Below are positions 8,463 through 17,204 of a stretch of 64,000 nt of DNA, piece after piece. Origin of the DNA: Pseudomonas crudilactis (GTDB lineage Bacteria > Pseudomonadota > Gammaproteobacteria > Pseudomonadales > Pseudomonadaceae); the NCBI RefSeq assembly GCF_013433315.1, contig NZ_WXVV01000011.1, positions 62,001 to 126,000 on the forward strand. The letters are read 5' to 3'. The notes under the pieces were generated by a model. It ran no database searches and was not told the origin of the DNA. It saw only the letters and a list, made by a program, of their open reading frames with translations. Position 1 is the first letter of the stretch; the number at the start of each line of letters is the position of its first letter. A program made the position numbers and the translations under genes.

Positions 8463-9720
8463 AGTCGTTGTTGTGCAACTCTTGCAACTGCCCCAGGCGA
8501 CTGCGCGTGCGCGCCAGGTCTATGGCATAGCCGTCGAGGCTTTCACACAAGGGCAGGCGACCGAGCAGCGTCAGGTGTTTGTCCAGGTCGTACAACACGT
8601 CGATCAGGTTGATGAAGCGCTGTTGGGCGGCGATCGAGCACTCTCCCAGTTCCGGCAGATCATCAATGATCCAGCGGTCGAAACGTCGACACAGTTCCAG
8701 ATAATCCATGACCGCCGTTGGCTGTTCACACAGATCGCCGAAGGTAAAACCAACACGCCGCTCTTCACACAATCGAGCCTGAAACTGCCGGGTGCCGACG
8801 GATATCTGAATGGCTGGCGTATCGGCCGGCGGCAGCTCCAGAGCGGTGCGTTGCGCTGGCGTGGCCGGCCACACGTAATGCCCCTGAGTGAAGATCTGAT
8901 GTGCAGAGTGGCGTGCCTGACTGCGGTAATCGTGCGGACCGCCGACTTCCATCACCTGCATGCGCATATTGATCAGTTCGATCACCGGTTTGAAGCGCGC
9001 GTGATAGAGCGGATTGGGCAGCAGCCCTTCCGGCGCATAGTTGGAGGTCACCAACAGCAGAATTCGCCGTTTGAACAGTGCCTTGAACAGCCGCGTGATG
9101 AGCATGGCATCGCCGATGTCATGCACATGAAACTCGTCGAAACACAGCACCCGACAATCCTCCAGCAGTTCGTCGAGGGTCACTTCGAGGGCATCGTCCT
9201 GCTCGCGATGGCTGAACATGCCCTGATGCAATTGCGCGAAAAACTGATGGAAATGCAGGCGCCGTTTCTGGGTGATCGGCAAGGCCTGAAAAAAGCCATC
9301 GAGCAACCAGCTCTTGCCGCGTCCGACGGCGCCGAACAGATAGAGACTCGGCGCGGTTCGGTTGCCGGCGCCAAACAGCAGACTGGCCTGCTGCGCCATG
9401 CAATCAATGACGCGCTGCTGGCTGTGGCTGAGGGTGTAACCCTGACCGCCGGCCTTGTGCCGGAAGTAATCGCGGATCGACTGGGCGCTGGCGTCATGCC
9501 CGGCGCCGGCCGGCAAACCCTTGCCCAACCAACGGCGCAGCGCCGGCCAGCGATGGATCAGTCGCGATCGTTTCGGCGGTTGGGCAGGCACTGTCGGCGT
9601 CTCCGTGTTCGTCAAAACCGGCTCCCGCGAGCGCGGCGACACAGTGTAACCAGGCGTTGGGCTGGCCAGCCACCACAGCGGATCGACAGTGGGCGGTAAT
9701 TGAACAAATTTGTGCCGCAC
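8461..9720 (-). CDS. zapE: ZapE/AFG1-like ATPase
   Basis: 419 residues from the GTG at 9720; starts at 9642 (GTG) or 9615 (TTG, with GGGAG upstream) are equally possible because the first ~45 residues are not conserved. Walker A is FGAVGRGKSW, Walker B VLCFDEFHVHDIGDAM, and LLVTSNYAPEGL is the sensor-1 region; all are diagnostic of the AFG1/ZapE P-loop ATPases, which act at the division site or in protein quality control. Pseudomonads usually carry a canonical zapE near the ribosomal rplM/rpsI region, and this protein with its basic N-terminal extension looks like a second copy (inference). The last codons overlap a fragment of REP sequence. Confidence 0.8.
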   Translation of the reverse strand: MRHKFVQLPPTVDPLWWLASPTPGYTVSPRSREPVLTNTETPTVPAQPPKRSRLIHRWPALRRWLGKGLPAGAGHDASAQSIRDYFRHKAGGQGYTLSHSQQRVIDCMAQQASLLFGAGNRTAPSLYLFGAVGRGKSWLLDGFFQALPITQKRRLHFHQFFAQLHQGMFSHREQDDALEVTLDELLEDCRVLCFDEFHVHDIGDAMLITRLFKALFKRRILLLVTSNYAPEGLLPNPLYHARFKPVIELINMRMQVMEVGGPHDYRSQARHSAHQIFTQGHYVWPATPAQRTALELPPADTPAIQISVGTRQFQARLCEERRVGFTFGDLCEQPTAVMDYLELCRRFDRWIIDDLPELGECSIAAQQRFINLIDVLYDLDKHLTLLGRLPLCESLDGYAIDLARTRSRLGQLQELHNND

Positions 9721-9878
9721 GTACAGCTATTTTTAGCGACATGGCCGGACCTGTTGCCAACCTTTCGAAACATATCCCGGGCGATCCCTGGATCCAATCG
9801 ACTGGCGGAATCGTCGACCGTTGCTAACCTCAATCACAGAAACGACGTCGCAAGTGATCACTGACAAGGAACGGCGCA

Positions 9879-10400
9879 GTGAATGTACATGTGGTCATGG
9901 GCCTGCTGGGGGTATTCGCGGCGCCTGTTCATGCTGCAGATCTTCAGGTTGAAGTGCGCGTCGATGTGCAGCGCGGCTGCCAGTTGATCGGTCAACAGCG
10001 TGGCGCCGGCATTGAGCAACTGGGTGTGCTCGACTTCGGTAGCACCGCACGCCTCGATGACCCCGCCGGGCCGTTGGCTGCCGCGTTGACCAATCAGCGC
10101 CTGCCACGCCTGGAATGCAATCCGGACACGCCCTACCAGATGCGCGTCGACGGAGGCTTGCATGGCGGTGTCGGTGAAGTCCGCTATATGGCCGCTTCGA
10201 CGGGCAGCGAACCGATTCCATACCGTTTGTATCAGGACGCGGCGCGACGGCTGCCGCTGGTAGTGGATGTGCCGGTCAGCGGGCGGGTACCGGACAGCGG
10301 CACGGTGGAGCTGCCACTGTACGCGCGGATCGAGCGATTGGCCGAAGTGCCGCGAGTCGGGCGTTATTCGGATCTGGTCAAGGTAACGGTCACCTGGTGA
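9879..10400 (+). CDS. Spore coat U-domain pilin subunit 1 (Csu-type pilus)
   Basis: 173 residues from a GTG preceded by AAGGA. A signal peptide ends at about residue 19 (APVHA). The rest is an SCPU domain with paired cysteines (RGCQLIG; LECNPDTPY), a YQMRVDGG strand and a C-terminal YSDLVKVTVTW strand. SCPU proteins are exported pilins assembled by donor-strand exchange. It is the first gene of a seven-gene operon with the order of the Acinetobacter csu locus (small pilins, chaperone, usher, tip). It is more divergent than the next three subunits, and which one forms the rod is not obvious. An alternative ATG is at 9897. Confidence 0.85.
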   Translation: MNVHVVMGLLGVFAAPVHAADLQVEVRVDVQRGCQLIGQQRGAGIEQLGVLDFGSTARLDDPAGPLAAALTNQRLPRLECNPDTPYQMRVDGGLHGGVGEVRYMAASTGSEPIPYRLYQDAARRLPLVVDVPVSGRVPDSGTVELPLYARIERLAEVPRVGRYSDLVKVTVTW

Positions 10401-10501
10401 TCGCGATGGCAACAGGCACCCGGTGGACGTGGGTGCGCAAGGAAGGCGTTCAAAGACGAGCGCGGTGATTGAGTCAGCGTAAAGGAGCAGGGACGGTCGC
10501 G

Positions 10502-11035
10502 ATGACAGGCAAACACTGGATGGTGGTGGCGGCAGGTACGCTGGCATTGCTCGCAGACGAGGCGCAAGCGGCGGTCAGTGGGCAGATCAATGCGCGGCTG
10601 ATCCTTATTGCCGGCTGTGAAGTCACCAACAGCGGCACGCCCGACAGCCCGGTCAGTGCCCTCGGCACCCTCGATTTCGGCCTTCAGGGGCCCACCTGGA
10701 ACGCACCGATCAAGGCCAGTCTCGACGGCGACAGCAGCGGCAAACTCAACGTAGCCTGCAATCCCTCCGTCACCGGTTTCACCGTCACCATCGACGGCGG
10801 TACCCACGGTGACGGCAATACCCGGCGCCTGAGCAACGGCCGCCAGACCCTTCCCTATCAGCTGTTCGTCGATCCCTCCGGCGCCCGGAGCTACAGCATC
10901 GGCCAGCAACACAATTTCGCTGTCACCAGCGCTGCGCAGATACCCATTCCGGTATTTGGCTCGGTGGTGGCGAATACCCGCGCGGTACCGGCAGGTGTCT
11001 ATACCGACACGCTGACGGTGACGCTCGACTGGTAA
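10502..11035 (+). CDS. Spore coat U-domain pilin subunit 2 (Csu-type pilus)
   Basis: About 177 residues. The signal peptide (VAAGTLALLADEAQA) is followed by an SCPU domain starting AVSGQINARLILIAGCEV, with LNVACNPSVTGFTVTIDGG and ending YTDTLTVTLDW. ATG 10502 follows an AAAGGAG about 15 bases upstream; an in-frame TTG at 10469 is less likely because it would put a charged stretch before the signal peptide. The conserved Cys pair and terminal beta-strand are those of CsuA/B-type pilins. It sits about 100 bases behind subunit 1 in the same operon. Confidence 0.88.
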   Translation: MTGKHWMVVAAGTLALLADEAQAAVSGQINARLILIAGCEVTNSGTPDSPVSALGTLDFGLQGPTWNAPIKASLDGDSSGKLNVACNPSVTGFTVTIDGGTHGDGNTRRLSNGRQTLPYQLFVDPSGARSYSIGQQHNFAVTSAAQIPIPVFGSVVANTRAVPAGVYTDTLTVTLDW

Positions 11036-11055
11036 CCCCGTAGAGGACGGACACC

Positions 11056-11592
11056 ATGCGTACATTTGCATCAAGGATAGGTTTGTCGTTGCTTGGCCTG
11101 GCGCTGGTTTCCAGTGCCAACGCCGCCACCACGGTCACCGGCCAGATCACCTCCAGCCTGATTCTGATCAGCAGTTGTCAGGTCAACGGTGCCGGCGGTT
11201 CCACCGGGCTGAACTTCGGTGCGTTGAACTTCGGCACCGCCAACAGCCTGTTCACCACCGCCACCGGGCAAGTGTTGGGCGGTGGCGGCGGGGCATTGTC
11301 GATTCTCTGCTCCAGTGGCACCACGCCGACGGTCAAGGTGCGCGCGGGTTCCCATGACGGCATGTCACCGGGAGGCACACGAGCGTTGTACGACGGCGTT
11401 GCCAATTACGTGCCGTACGACTTGTACACCGATGCCGGGCACTCGCAACTGCTGGCGATCGACGGGACGATCAACCTTGCCGCCAGCACCGGTGTCGCGC
11501 AGACGGTGAACCTCTACGGTCAGGCGGTGGGCAAGGCCGGTTTGCCGGCGGGCACGTACACCGACACCGTCGCTGTTGAACTGACGTTCTGA
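11056..11592 (+). CDS. Spore coat U-domain pilin subunit 3 (Csu-type pilus)
   Basis: 178 residues. Signal peptide ends at ALVSSANA, followed by ATTVTGQITSSLILISSCQV. The SCPU domain has LNFGALNFGTAN, a Cys at LSILCSSG, YDGVANYVPYDLYTDAG and YTDTVAVELTF. The mature N-terminus closely parallels subunit 2 (VxGQIxxxLILIxxCxV). The two look like a recent duplication, and both resemble the major subunit CsuA/B. GAGGACGG lies 7-13 bases before the ATG, and 20 bases separate it from subunit 2. Confidence 0.88.
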   Translation: MRTFASRIGLSLLGLALVSSANAATTVTGQITSSLILISSCQVNGAGGSTGLNFGALNFGTANSLFTTATGQVLGGGGGALSILCSSGTTPTVKVRAGSHDGMSPGGTRALYDGVANYVPYDLYTDAGHSQLLAIDGTINLAASTGVAQTVNLYGQAVGKAGLPAGTYTDTVAVELTF

Positions 11593-11596
11593 TGCC

Positions 11597-12097
11597 ATGC
11601 GCCGCCATGGCTGTGCCGCGCTGCTCCTGCTCTGTGCCGGCAGTGCGCCGTTGCCGCTGACAGCGGCGACGAGCCAGAGCTTTCAGGTGAGCGCCACGGT
11701 CACTGCCGGGTGTCTGGTGGTGGGCGGAGTGTCGAACTATGGCGGGCTGAATTTCGGTTCGCGTTCGGCACTGGCTACCGGCACCGTGCAGGTGGCGCTG
11801 ACCGGTGGCGTGCAATTGCAATGCACGCCGGGGGTGACGCTGAACATGAGCGTCGATGGCGGTCAGTACAACATCAGTGGCCGGCACATGCAGGTCAACA
11901 GCGGCAGTGCGCGGGTCGCGTATGCGCTGTTTCGCGATGCGGCATACAGCCAGAGCCTGGGCATTGGCCAGAGTGTGGCGGTGGCCTACATCGATGCGAA
12001 CAACATCAGCCTGCCGATTTACGGTCAGGTGCAATTGCCGGGCAATCAGCCTGGGGGGACGTACAGCGACGTGTTGCAGGTGCAACTGTCGTGGTAA
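11597..12097 (+). CDS. Spore coat U-domain pilin subunit 4 (Csu-type pilus)
   Basis: 166 residues, starting 4 bases after the stop of subunit 3, so translation is probably coupled. Signal peptide ends near PLTAATS. SCPU features are VTAGCLVVGGVSNYGGLNFGS, LQCTPGVTLNMSVDGG, RVAYALFRDAAYSQSLG and YSDVLQVQLSW. It is probably a minor or adaptor subunit comparable to CsuA or CsuB, by position only. Confidence 0.88.
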   Translation: MRRHGCAALLLLCAGSAPLPLTAATSQSFQVSATVTAGCLVVGGVSNYGGLNFGSRSALATGTVQVALTGGVQLQCTPGVTLNMSVDGGQYNISGRHMQVNSGSARVAYALFRDAAYSQSLGIGQSVAVAYIDANNISLPIYGQVQLPGNQPGGTYSDVLQVQLSW

Positions 12098-12130
12098 GGC
12101 GAAGTTGAATGGCCGACAAGGAGCAGGTTT

Positions 12131-12919
12131 ATGGGGTCAGTTACGTCACGGCATTCTTTCATGCGCTGTGTGATGTGGACGATGGTCATGCTTGGGGCAA
12201 GCCAGGCACAAGCGGCGAGTTCGGTGCTGATCTGGCCGATCGATCCGGTGCTGGAGGCTGATCAACAGGCCAGTGCGCTGTGGCTGGAAAACCGTGGCAG
12301 CGAAACTGCCAATCTGCAGATCCGCGTATTCGGCTGGAGCCAGAGTGGTTTCGCCGAGCAATACCAGAACCAGCGCGACGTGATCGGCAGCCCACCGGTG
12401 GCGAAGATCGAACCGGGGCAGAAACAACTGGTGCGTCTGACCCGAACCAAGGACGTACCGCCGGGGCAGGAGCTGGCCTACCGGATCATCATCGACGAAA
12501 TTCCCTCCGCGCAACCAGCCACCGCTGACGGCGGCAAAACCGCTGCGGCGATTCGCTTCCAGATGCGTTACTCGGTGCCGCTGTTTGCCTATGGTGCCGG
12601 GCTGTGGAGCAAAGAAGACAGCACCCGCGCGCGCGATCCCAAAGGTGTCGGCCTGCCGCAGTTGAGCTGGCGCACGGTGGCAGTGGACGGCAAGCCTTAT
12701 GTCGAAGTACGCAATCAGGGCGCGGTGCATGCGCGACTGACCGACGTGGCAATCAAACAGGCCGGGCAGAGCAAGCCATTGGCCGAAGGGCTGTTGGGTT
12801 ATGTGCTGCCCGGCGCGGTGATGCGCTGGCCGGCACCGGCGCCGCTGACCAATGATTCGGCGTTGCAGGTACGAGTAAATGGCGCGGCACAGGTGCAGAG
12901 CATCACGCCCGCCAAGTGA
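12131..12919 (+). CDS. Periplasmic pilus chaperone (CsuC-like)
   Basis: 262 residues. A signal peptide ends at ASQAQA, and the mature protein begins SSVLIWPIDPVLEADQQA. Two immunoglobulin-like domains follow: N-terminal ~30-150 with LWLENRGSETANLQIRVFGW and QKQLVRLTR, then C-terminal ~155-262. The RYSVPLFAYG segment corresponds to the G1 strand that completes the pilin fold. The spacing and IWP start are those of the archaic (FGL/sigma-class) chaperones of Csu systems rather than FimC. AAGGAG precedes the ATG. It keeps the SCPU subunits soluble in the periplasm and delivers them to the usher encoded next. Confidence 0.9.
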   Translation: MGSVTSRHSFMRCVMWTMVMLGASQAQAASSVLIWPIDPVLEADQQASALWLENRGSETANLQIRVFGWSQSGFAEQYQNQRDVIGSPPVAKIEPGQKQLVRLTRTKDVPPGQELAYRIIIDEIPSAQPATADGGKTAAAIRFQMRYSVPLFAYGAGLWSKEDSTRARDPKGVGLPQLSWRTVAVDGKPYVEVRNQGAVHARLTDVAIKQAGQSKPLAEGLLGYVLPGAVMRWPAPAPLTNDSALQVRVNGAAQVQSITPAK

Positions 12920-12978
12920 GTGAGTCGTAGCGCGGGCATCTGGCGGCGGCTAAAGCGGTATCAGGAGGATTCAGTCCA

Positions 12979-13002
12979 TTGACGGACGTAAAGCGCGTAT
13001 GA
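12979..13002 (+). other. Possible coupled mini-ORF or non-ATG start ahead of the usher gene
   Basis: AGGAGG (12963-12968) is about 30 bases from the usher ATG but ideally spaced (10 bases) from TTG 12979. That TTG opens a 7-codon frame whose TGA overlaps the usher ATG as ATGA. Alternatively, an ATT at 12978 is in frame with the usher and would add seven residues. Which, if either, is used cannot be decided from sequence. Confidence 0.4.
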
Positions 13003-15356
13003 ACCCAGGACGGGTTCGCCGTATTCAGCGTCCGTTGTGGCTCATCACCGGCGCGTGTTGCCTGATGTTCGTTCAACCATCCGGGGCCGGCGATCTGCCG
13101 CCTCCTCCCAGCGGCATGGAGGCCGTCAGTGATGCACAGTTGTTTCTGGAACTGGTGGTCAACCAGATGAACACCGGACGCGTGGTGGCGGTGCAGCAGC
13201 GCGACGGGCGCTTGTTTTTGCCAGCGACGGCGTTGCGCGAAACCGGCATGAAGTTGCCCGACAGCCTAGGCGCCGAGGTCGATCTCGACAGCCTGTCGGG
13301 GCTGCACAGTGATTACGACAGTGTCGGTCAGCGCCTGCTGCTGGACGTGCCGCCGGACTGGTTGCCGGAACAGTTCATCGGCAATCGCCAGGCTTACCCG
13401 CGCACCCCGGCACTGAGCAGTTTCGGCGCGCTGTTCAACTATGACCTGTACCTCAACGACACTGACGATGCCGGCACTTATCTGGCGGCGTGGAACGAAG
13501 TGCGGCTGTTCGACAGTTGGGGCACGCTGTCCAACACCGGGCAATACCGGCAAACCTTGTCCGGTGATTCGCTCAACACGCTGGATAACGGCTATCTGCG
13601 CTACGACACCACGTGGCGATATTCCGATGACGAACGAATGCTCACCTACGAGGCCGGTGACGTGATCAGCGGTGCGTTGCCGTGGAGCAGTTCGGTGCGT
13701 CTGGGCGGCGTGCAGTTTTCCCGGGACTTTGCGGTACGCCCGGATCTGGTGACCTATCCATTGCCGCAATTTGCCGGTGAAGCGGCAGTGCCGTCGTCGG
13801 TGGATCTGTTCATCAATGGCTACAAATCCAGCAGCGCAGACTTGCAGCCCGGACCGTACACGCTGACCAATATTCCGTTCATCAACGGTGCGGGCGAAGC
13901 CGTCGTAGTGACCACTGATGCGCTCGGTCGGCAGGTCTCGACCACGGTGCCGTTCTATGTCACCAGTACTTTGCTGCAAAAAGGCTTGAGCGATTTCTCC
14001 TTGGCCGCCGGTACGTTGCGCCGCGACTACGGTTTGAAGGATTTCAACTACGGGCCGGGTGTCACCTCCGGCAGCCTGCGCTATGGCGTCAGCGACAGCT
14101 TTACGCTGGAAAGCCATGCCGAAGCGGCCGACGCGCTGACACTGGGCGGCCTCGGCGGCAATTGGCAGCTTGGCAACTTTGGTGTGCTCAACAGTGCGTT
14201 GAGCCAAAGCCGTTTTGACGGCGAGGGCGGTCATCAGGTCAGCCTGGGTTATCAGTACAGCAACCAGCGTTTCAGCTTTTCCTATCAGCGGCTGCAACGT
14301 CATGATCAATACGCCGACCTGAGCGTGGTCGACAGCCCGTACATCAGTCTTAGCCGGCGCAGCGAGCAGGCGACACTGAGCCTTAACCTTGAGCGCTGGG
14401 GCAGCCTCGGTGCCGGATATTTCGATGTGCGCGCGGCGGACGACTCGCGCACGCGGCTGCTCAACCTCAGCTGGAGCAAACCGTTATGGCGCAACAGCAG
14501 CTTCTACTTGTCGGCCAACCGCGAGATCGGCGACAGCAACTGGGCGGTGCAGGCGCAACTGGTGATTCCGTTCGATCTGCGCGGCAGTCTGGCGATCAGC
14601 AGCGATCGCAGTAAAACCGGGCAGAGCCAGCAGCGGGTCAACTACAGTCGTGCGGTGCCAACCGAGGGTGGCGTTGGCTTCAACCTGGGCTACGCCAAGG
14701 GTGACGGCGCTGATTATCGTCAGGCCGACGTCACCTGGCGTCTGCAATCCGTCCAGTTGCAGGCCGGTGTCTACGGCACTTCCGACGCCGAAACGCGTTG
14801 GGCCGATGCCAGTGGTTCGCTGGTGTGGATGGACCGTCAGGTGTTTGCTGCCAACCGCATCGACGACGCGTTTGTGGTGGTCAGCACCGATGGTTTTGCC
14901 GACATTCCGGTGCGCTACGAAAACCAGCAGGTCGGTCAGACCGACAAGAATGGTCATCTGCTGGTGCCGTGGAGCAGCGCCTATTACCGCGGCAAGTATG
15001 AAATCGATCCACTGAATCTGCCGGCCAACGTGCGCAGTCCCAACGTCGAACAGCGCATTGCCGTGCGCCGAGGCAGCGGTTATCTGCTGGAGTTTCCGCT
15101 GAGCCGGGTGATCGCCGCGAGCATCGTGCTGGTCGACCCGCAGCAGCGCGAGTTGCCGCTGGGCGCGGGTGTTTTGCACGAGCAGAGCGGCACGCGGACG
15201 GTGGTCGGTTGGGACGGGCTGGTTTATCTGGAAAACCTGCAGGCGCAGAACTCGCTGCAAGTGACGCTGGCCGACGGCAAGACCTGTCAGGCGCAGTTCA
15301 GTGTCGATCTGAATCAGGATCAGGTGCCGTTGATTGGCCCGTTGGTGTGCCAATGA
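12999..15356 (+). CDS. Outer-membrane usher (CsuD/FimD-like)
   Basis: 785 residues, the length of archaic ushers. A signal peptide (about 1-31, ending PSGAG) precedes an N-terminal chaperone-binding domain (LFLELVVNQMNTGRVVAVQQ). The 24-strand beta-barrel has usher hallmarks: LNNYDLY-like SFGALFNYDLYLND, FSRDFAVRPDLVTYPLPQF, the plug region with PSSVDLFINGYKSSSADLQP, and a C-terminal domain ending in two cysteines (GKTCQAQFSVD...LVCQ). It recruits chaperone-subunit complexes and polymerises the pilus across the outer membrane. Its stop overlaps the tip gene start. The strong Shine-Dalgarno lies too far from this ATG (see the entry at 12979). Confidence 0.92.
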   Translation: MNPGRVRRIQRPLWLITGACCLMFVQPSGAGDLPPPPSGMEAVSDAQLFLELVVNQMNTGRVVAVQQRDGRLFLPATALRETGMKLPDSLGAEVDLDSLSGLHSDYDSVGQRLLLDVPPDWLPEQFIGNRQAYPRTPALSSFGALFNYDLYLNDTDDAGTYLAAWNEVRLFDSWGTLSNTGQYRQTLSGDSLNTLDNGYLRYDTTWRYSDDERMLTYEAGDVISGALPWSSSVRLGGVQFSRDFAVRPDLVTYPLPQFAGEAAVPSSVDLFINGYKSSSADLQPGPYTLTNIPFINGAGEAVVVTTDALGRQVSTTVPFYVTSTLLQKGLSDFSLAAGTLRRDYGLKDFNYGPGVTSGSLRYGVSDSFTLESHAEAADALTLGGLGGNWQLGNFGVLNSALSQSRFDGEGGHQVSLGYQYSNQRFSFSYQRLQRHDQYADLSVVDSPYISLSRRSEQATLSLNLERWGSLGAGYFDVRAADDSRTRLLNLSWSKPLWRNSSFYLSANREIGDSNWAVQAQLVIPFDLRGSLAISSDRSKTGQSQQRVNYSRAVPTEGGVGFNLGYAKGDGADYRQADVTWRLQSVQLQAGVYGTSDAETRWADASGSLVWMDRQVFAANRIDDAFVVVSTDGFADIPVRYENQQVGQTDKNGHLLVPWSSAYYRGKYEIDPLNLPANVRSPNVEQRIAVRRGSGYLLEFPLSRVIAASIVLVDPQQRELPLGAGVLHEQSGTRTVVGWDGLVYLENLQAQNSLQVTLADGKTCQAQFSVDLNQDQVPLIGPLVCQ

Positions 15357-16324
15357 TGTTCCGGCGATGGCTGTTATGTCTGGCACTGCTTATACCCGGG
15401 GCGGTGCAGGCCGCGTGCTCGGTGGTCAGCACCACGCCGGCGGCGTTCGGCATGCTCAGTTCGATTGCCGTGCGCACGACGTCGCAACCCAGTTCCACAC
15501 TGAATGCGGGTTTGAGCTGCACCGGCTCTTTGTTGTCCCTGCTGACCAGCAACGACCACTTCTGGGGCACCGTTTCTTCGACTCAAAGTGGTCTGGTCGG
15601 GCCGACCGGCGATGTCATCAATTACACGATCTACGCCAACAACAGCACCAGTTACCCATTGACCCGCGGCACCGCCTATGACTTTGCGCGCAACGGCATC
15701 ATCGACGCCTTGGGCCTGCTCAATGGTACGACGCCGAAAACCGTGCCGCTGTATCTCGGTACAACCATTGGCAGCAACGTCGCCGCCGGGGTGTACACCG
15801 AGACCCTGAGTATTTTCTGGAACTGGAATTACTGTTCCGGGATCGGCATCGGTGCCATCTGCCTCGGTCGCGATATTGCCAACGGCACGACGTCGTTGAC
15901 GGTGAATCTGACGGTGTCCAACGACTGCACGATTACGGCGCCGAACATTGCCTTTGGCAGCGCGCCGGTGGTCAGCGCGTTCACCCCAGTGACCGGACAG
16001 ACGATCAATCTGGCCTGCACCAAGGGCAGCGCTTATACCGTGGGGTTGAGCGACGGGCAGAACGCAGTGAGTGTCGGCGGCCGGCGCCGGATGATTTCCG
16101 GAAGCAATTATCTGGCCTACGATATTTTCAAAAGTGCCGGCACCACGCGCTGGGGCAGTGTCGGCACGGCTCGGCGGGCGAGTACCGACGCCGAGGTCAA
16201 TCCGGGGAACGGCTTGGGCACGGGCAGCCAGATCTTCAACTACAACGCGAAGATCTACACCGACCAGACCACGCCGCCGGCGGGCACTTATCTGGACAAT
16301 GTGGTGCTCGACGTAGGTTTCTGA
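15353..16324 (+). CDS. Csu-type pilus tip protein with two spore coat U domains
   Basis: 323 residues from the ATG that overlaps the usher TGA as ATGA; a second ATG follows at 15356. A signal peptide ends at GAVQA. Two SCPU-like domains follow: a divergent one at ~20-165 with many hydrophobic residues (CTGSLLSLLTSNDHFWG), and a canonical one at ~185-323 (VNLTVSNDCTITAPNIAFGS, INLACTKGSAYTVGLSDG, YLDNVVLDVGF). This two-domain layout is that of CsuE, the tip adhesin whose hydrophobic loops bind abiotic surfaces. It is the last gene of the operon, followed by a REP pair. Confidence 0.88.
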   Translation: MMFRRWLLCLALLIPGAVQAACSVVSTTPAAFGMLSSIAVRTTSQPSSTLNAGLSCTGSLLSLLTSNDHFWGTVSSTQSGLVGPTGDVINYTIYANNSTSYPLTRGTAYDFARNGIIDALGLLNGTTPKTVPLYLGTTIGSNVAAGVYTETLSIFWNWNYCSGIGIGAICLGRDIANGTTSLTVNLTVSNDCTITAPNIAFGSAPVVSAFTPVTGQTINLACTKGSAYTVGLSDGQNAVSVGGRRRMISGSNYLAYDIFKSAGTTRWGSVGTARRASTDAEVNPGNGLGTGSQIFNYNAKIYTDQTTPPAGTYLDNVVLDVGF

Positions 16325-16341
16325 GCCTGAAGCTGATCCCT

Positions 16342-16431
16342 TGTGGGAGCGAGCCTGCTCGCGAATGCGGTGTGTCATTCAGCAACGATGCGACTGATCT
16401 GGCGCCTTCGCGAGCAGGCTCGCTCCCACAG
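16342..16431. repeat. REP element, inverted pair
   Basis: TGTGGGAGCGAGCCTGCTCG and its complement, ~45 bases apart, lie between the convergent pilus operon and the anti-sigma gene. The core is GAGCCTGCTC rather than GAGCTTGCTC. Confidence 0.9.
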
Positions 16432-16448
16432 GGGGGAGGTGGTGAATT

Positions 16449-17204
16449 TCAGAATTGCAGTGATTGCTTGAGCTGTTGCGCTGCTGGCGTATCAACCGGG
16501 CTGACCATTGCATAGTTGTAGCCACCGCCCGACCAGTATTCGGCCTGCAAGTCGCCATCACTGCGGCTGCCCCGGGGCAAAAAGGTGTTCTTAGGCCCAG
16601 GCGGGCGTACGTAGAAGCTCACCTTATGCCCGCTGCCATCTTCATACATGACCATCGCCGCCGGGCCTTCGTCAGTGCTGAGCAGGCGTCCGCTGACCGG
16701 TTCAAACCCGGCCGCCTTCAGATCAGGCAAGCGACTGGCCTGGGTGAAGTAGCGGTCGAGCCAGCGTTGCATGTCGCCGTCATTGGCGACCTTGTAATCG
16801 GCCGGCAGCATGCCTTGCTGGGCGATCAAGCGATAGGCCTGCAAAGCGTCGGTCATCGGCAACATGGTCGAGCGCACGAGGGTCATTTCGCGAGCCTGCC
16901 AGCCACTGAAGCCACCGATGCTCACCGCGATCAGCAACACCGCCGCGCTGGCCAGATGACGCCGTGACTGACGTTGTCGGCGTTGGCGAAGCAGGGCCGG
17001 GTCAAGCGCTGGATTGGCCGGTTGCTGCAACGCACCGCTGAGTGCTGCGCGCAGTTGCTGGGCATCCTGTTGCCAGGCGCGAACCTGCGCCGCTTCATCC
17101 GGGTGACTGGCCAGCCAGGTGTCCAGCACACGCCGGTCGGCGTCGCTGAGCTGGTGGTCGACATACGCGTGCAGGTCACGTTCGTTGGGAGGCAGGCTGA
17201 TCAT
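16449..17204 (-). CDS. Transmembrane anti-sigma factor
   Basis: 251 residues. The N-terminal cytoplasmic part (ERDLHAYVDHQLSDADRRVLDTWL, ~8-31) is the sigma-binding helix bundle of ECF anti-sigma factors, but it lacks the zinc-binding cysteines of ZAS proteins. One membrane segment (ASAAVLLIAVSIGGFSGW) is at ~84-101, followed by a ~145-residue periplasmic domain (with MVMYEDGSGHKVSFYVRPPG). Its ATG overlaps the sigma gene TGA (ATGA), as expected for a coupled sigma/anti-sigma pair. It should hold the sigma factor at the membrane until an envelope or oxidative signal is sensed; the signal is not known. Confidence 0.88.
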   Translation of the reverse strand: MISLPPNERDLHAYVDHQLSDADRRVLDTWLASHPDEAAQVRAWQQDAQQLRAALSGALQQPANPALDPALLRQRRQRQSRRHLASAAVLLIAVSIGGFSGWQAREMTLVRSTMLPMTDALQAYRLIAQQGMLPADYKVANDGDMQRWLDRYFTQASRLPDLKAAGFEPVSGRLLSTDEGPAAMVMYEDGSGHKVSFYVRPPGPKNTFLPRGSRSDGDLQAEYWSGGGYNYAMVSPVDTPAAQQLKQSLQF

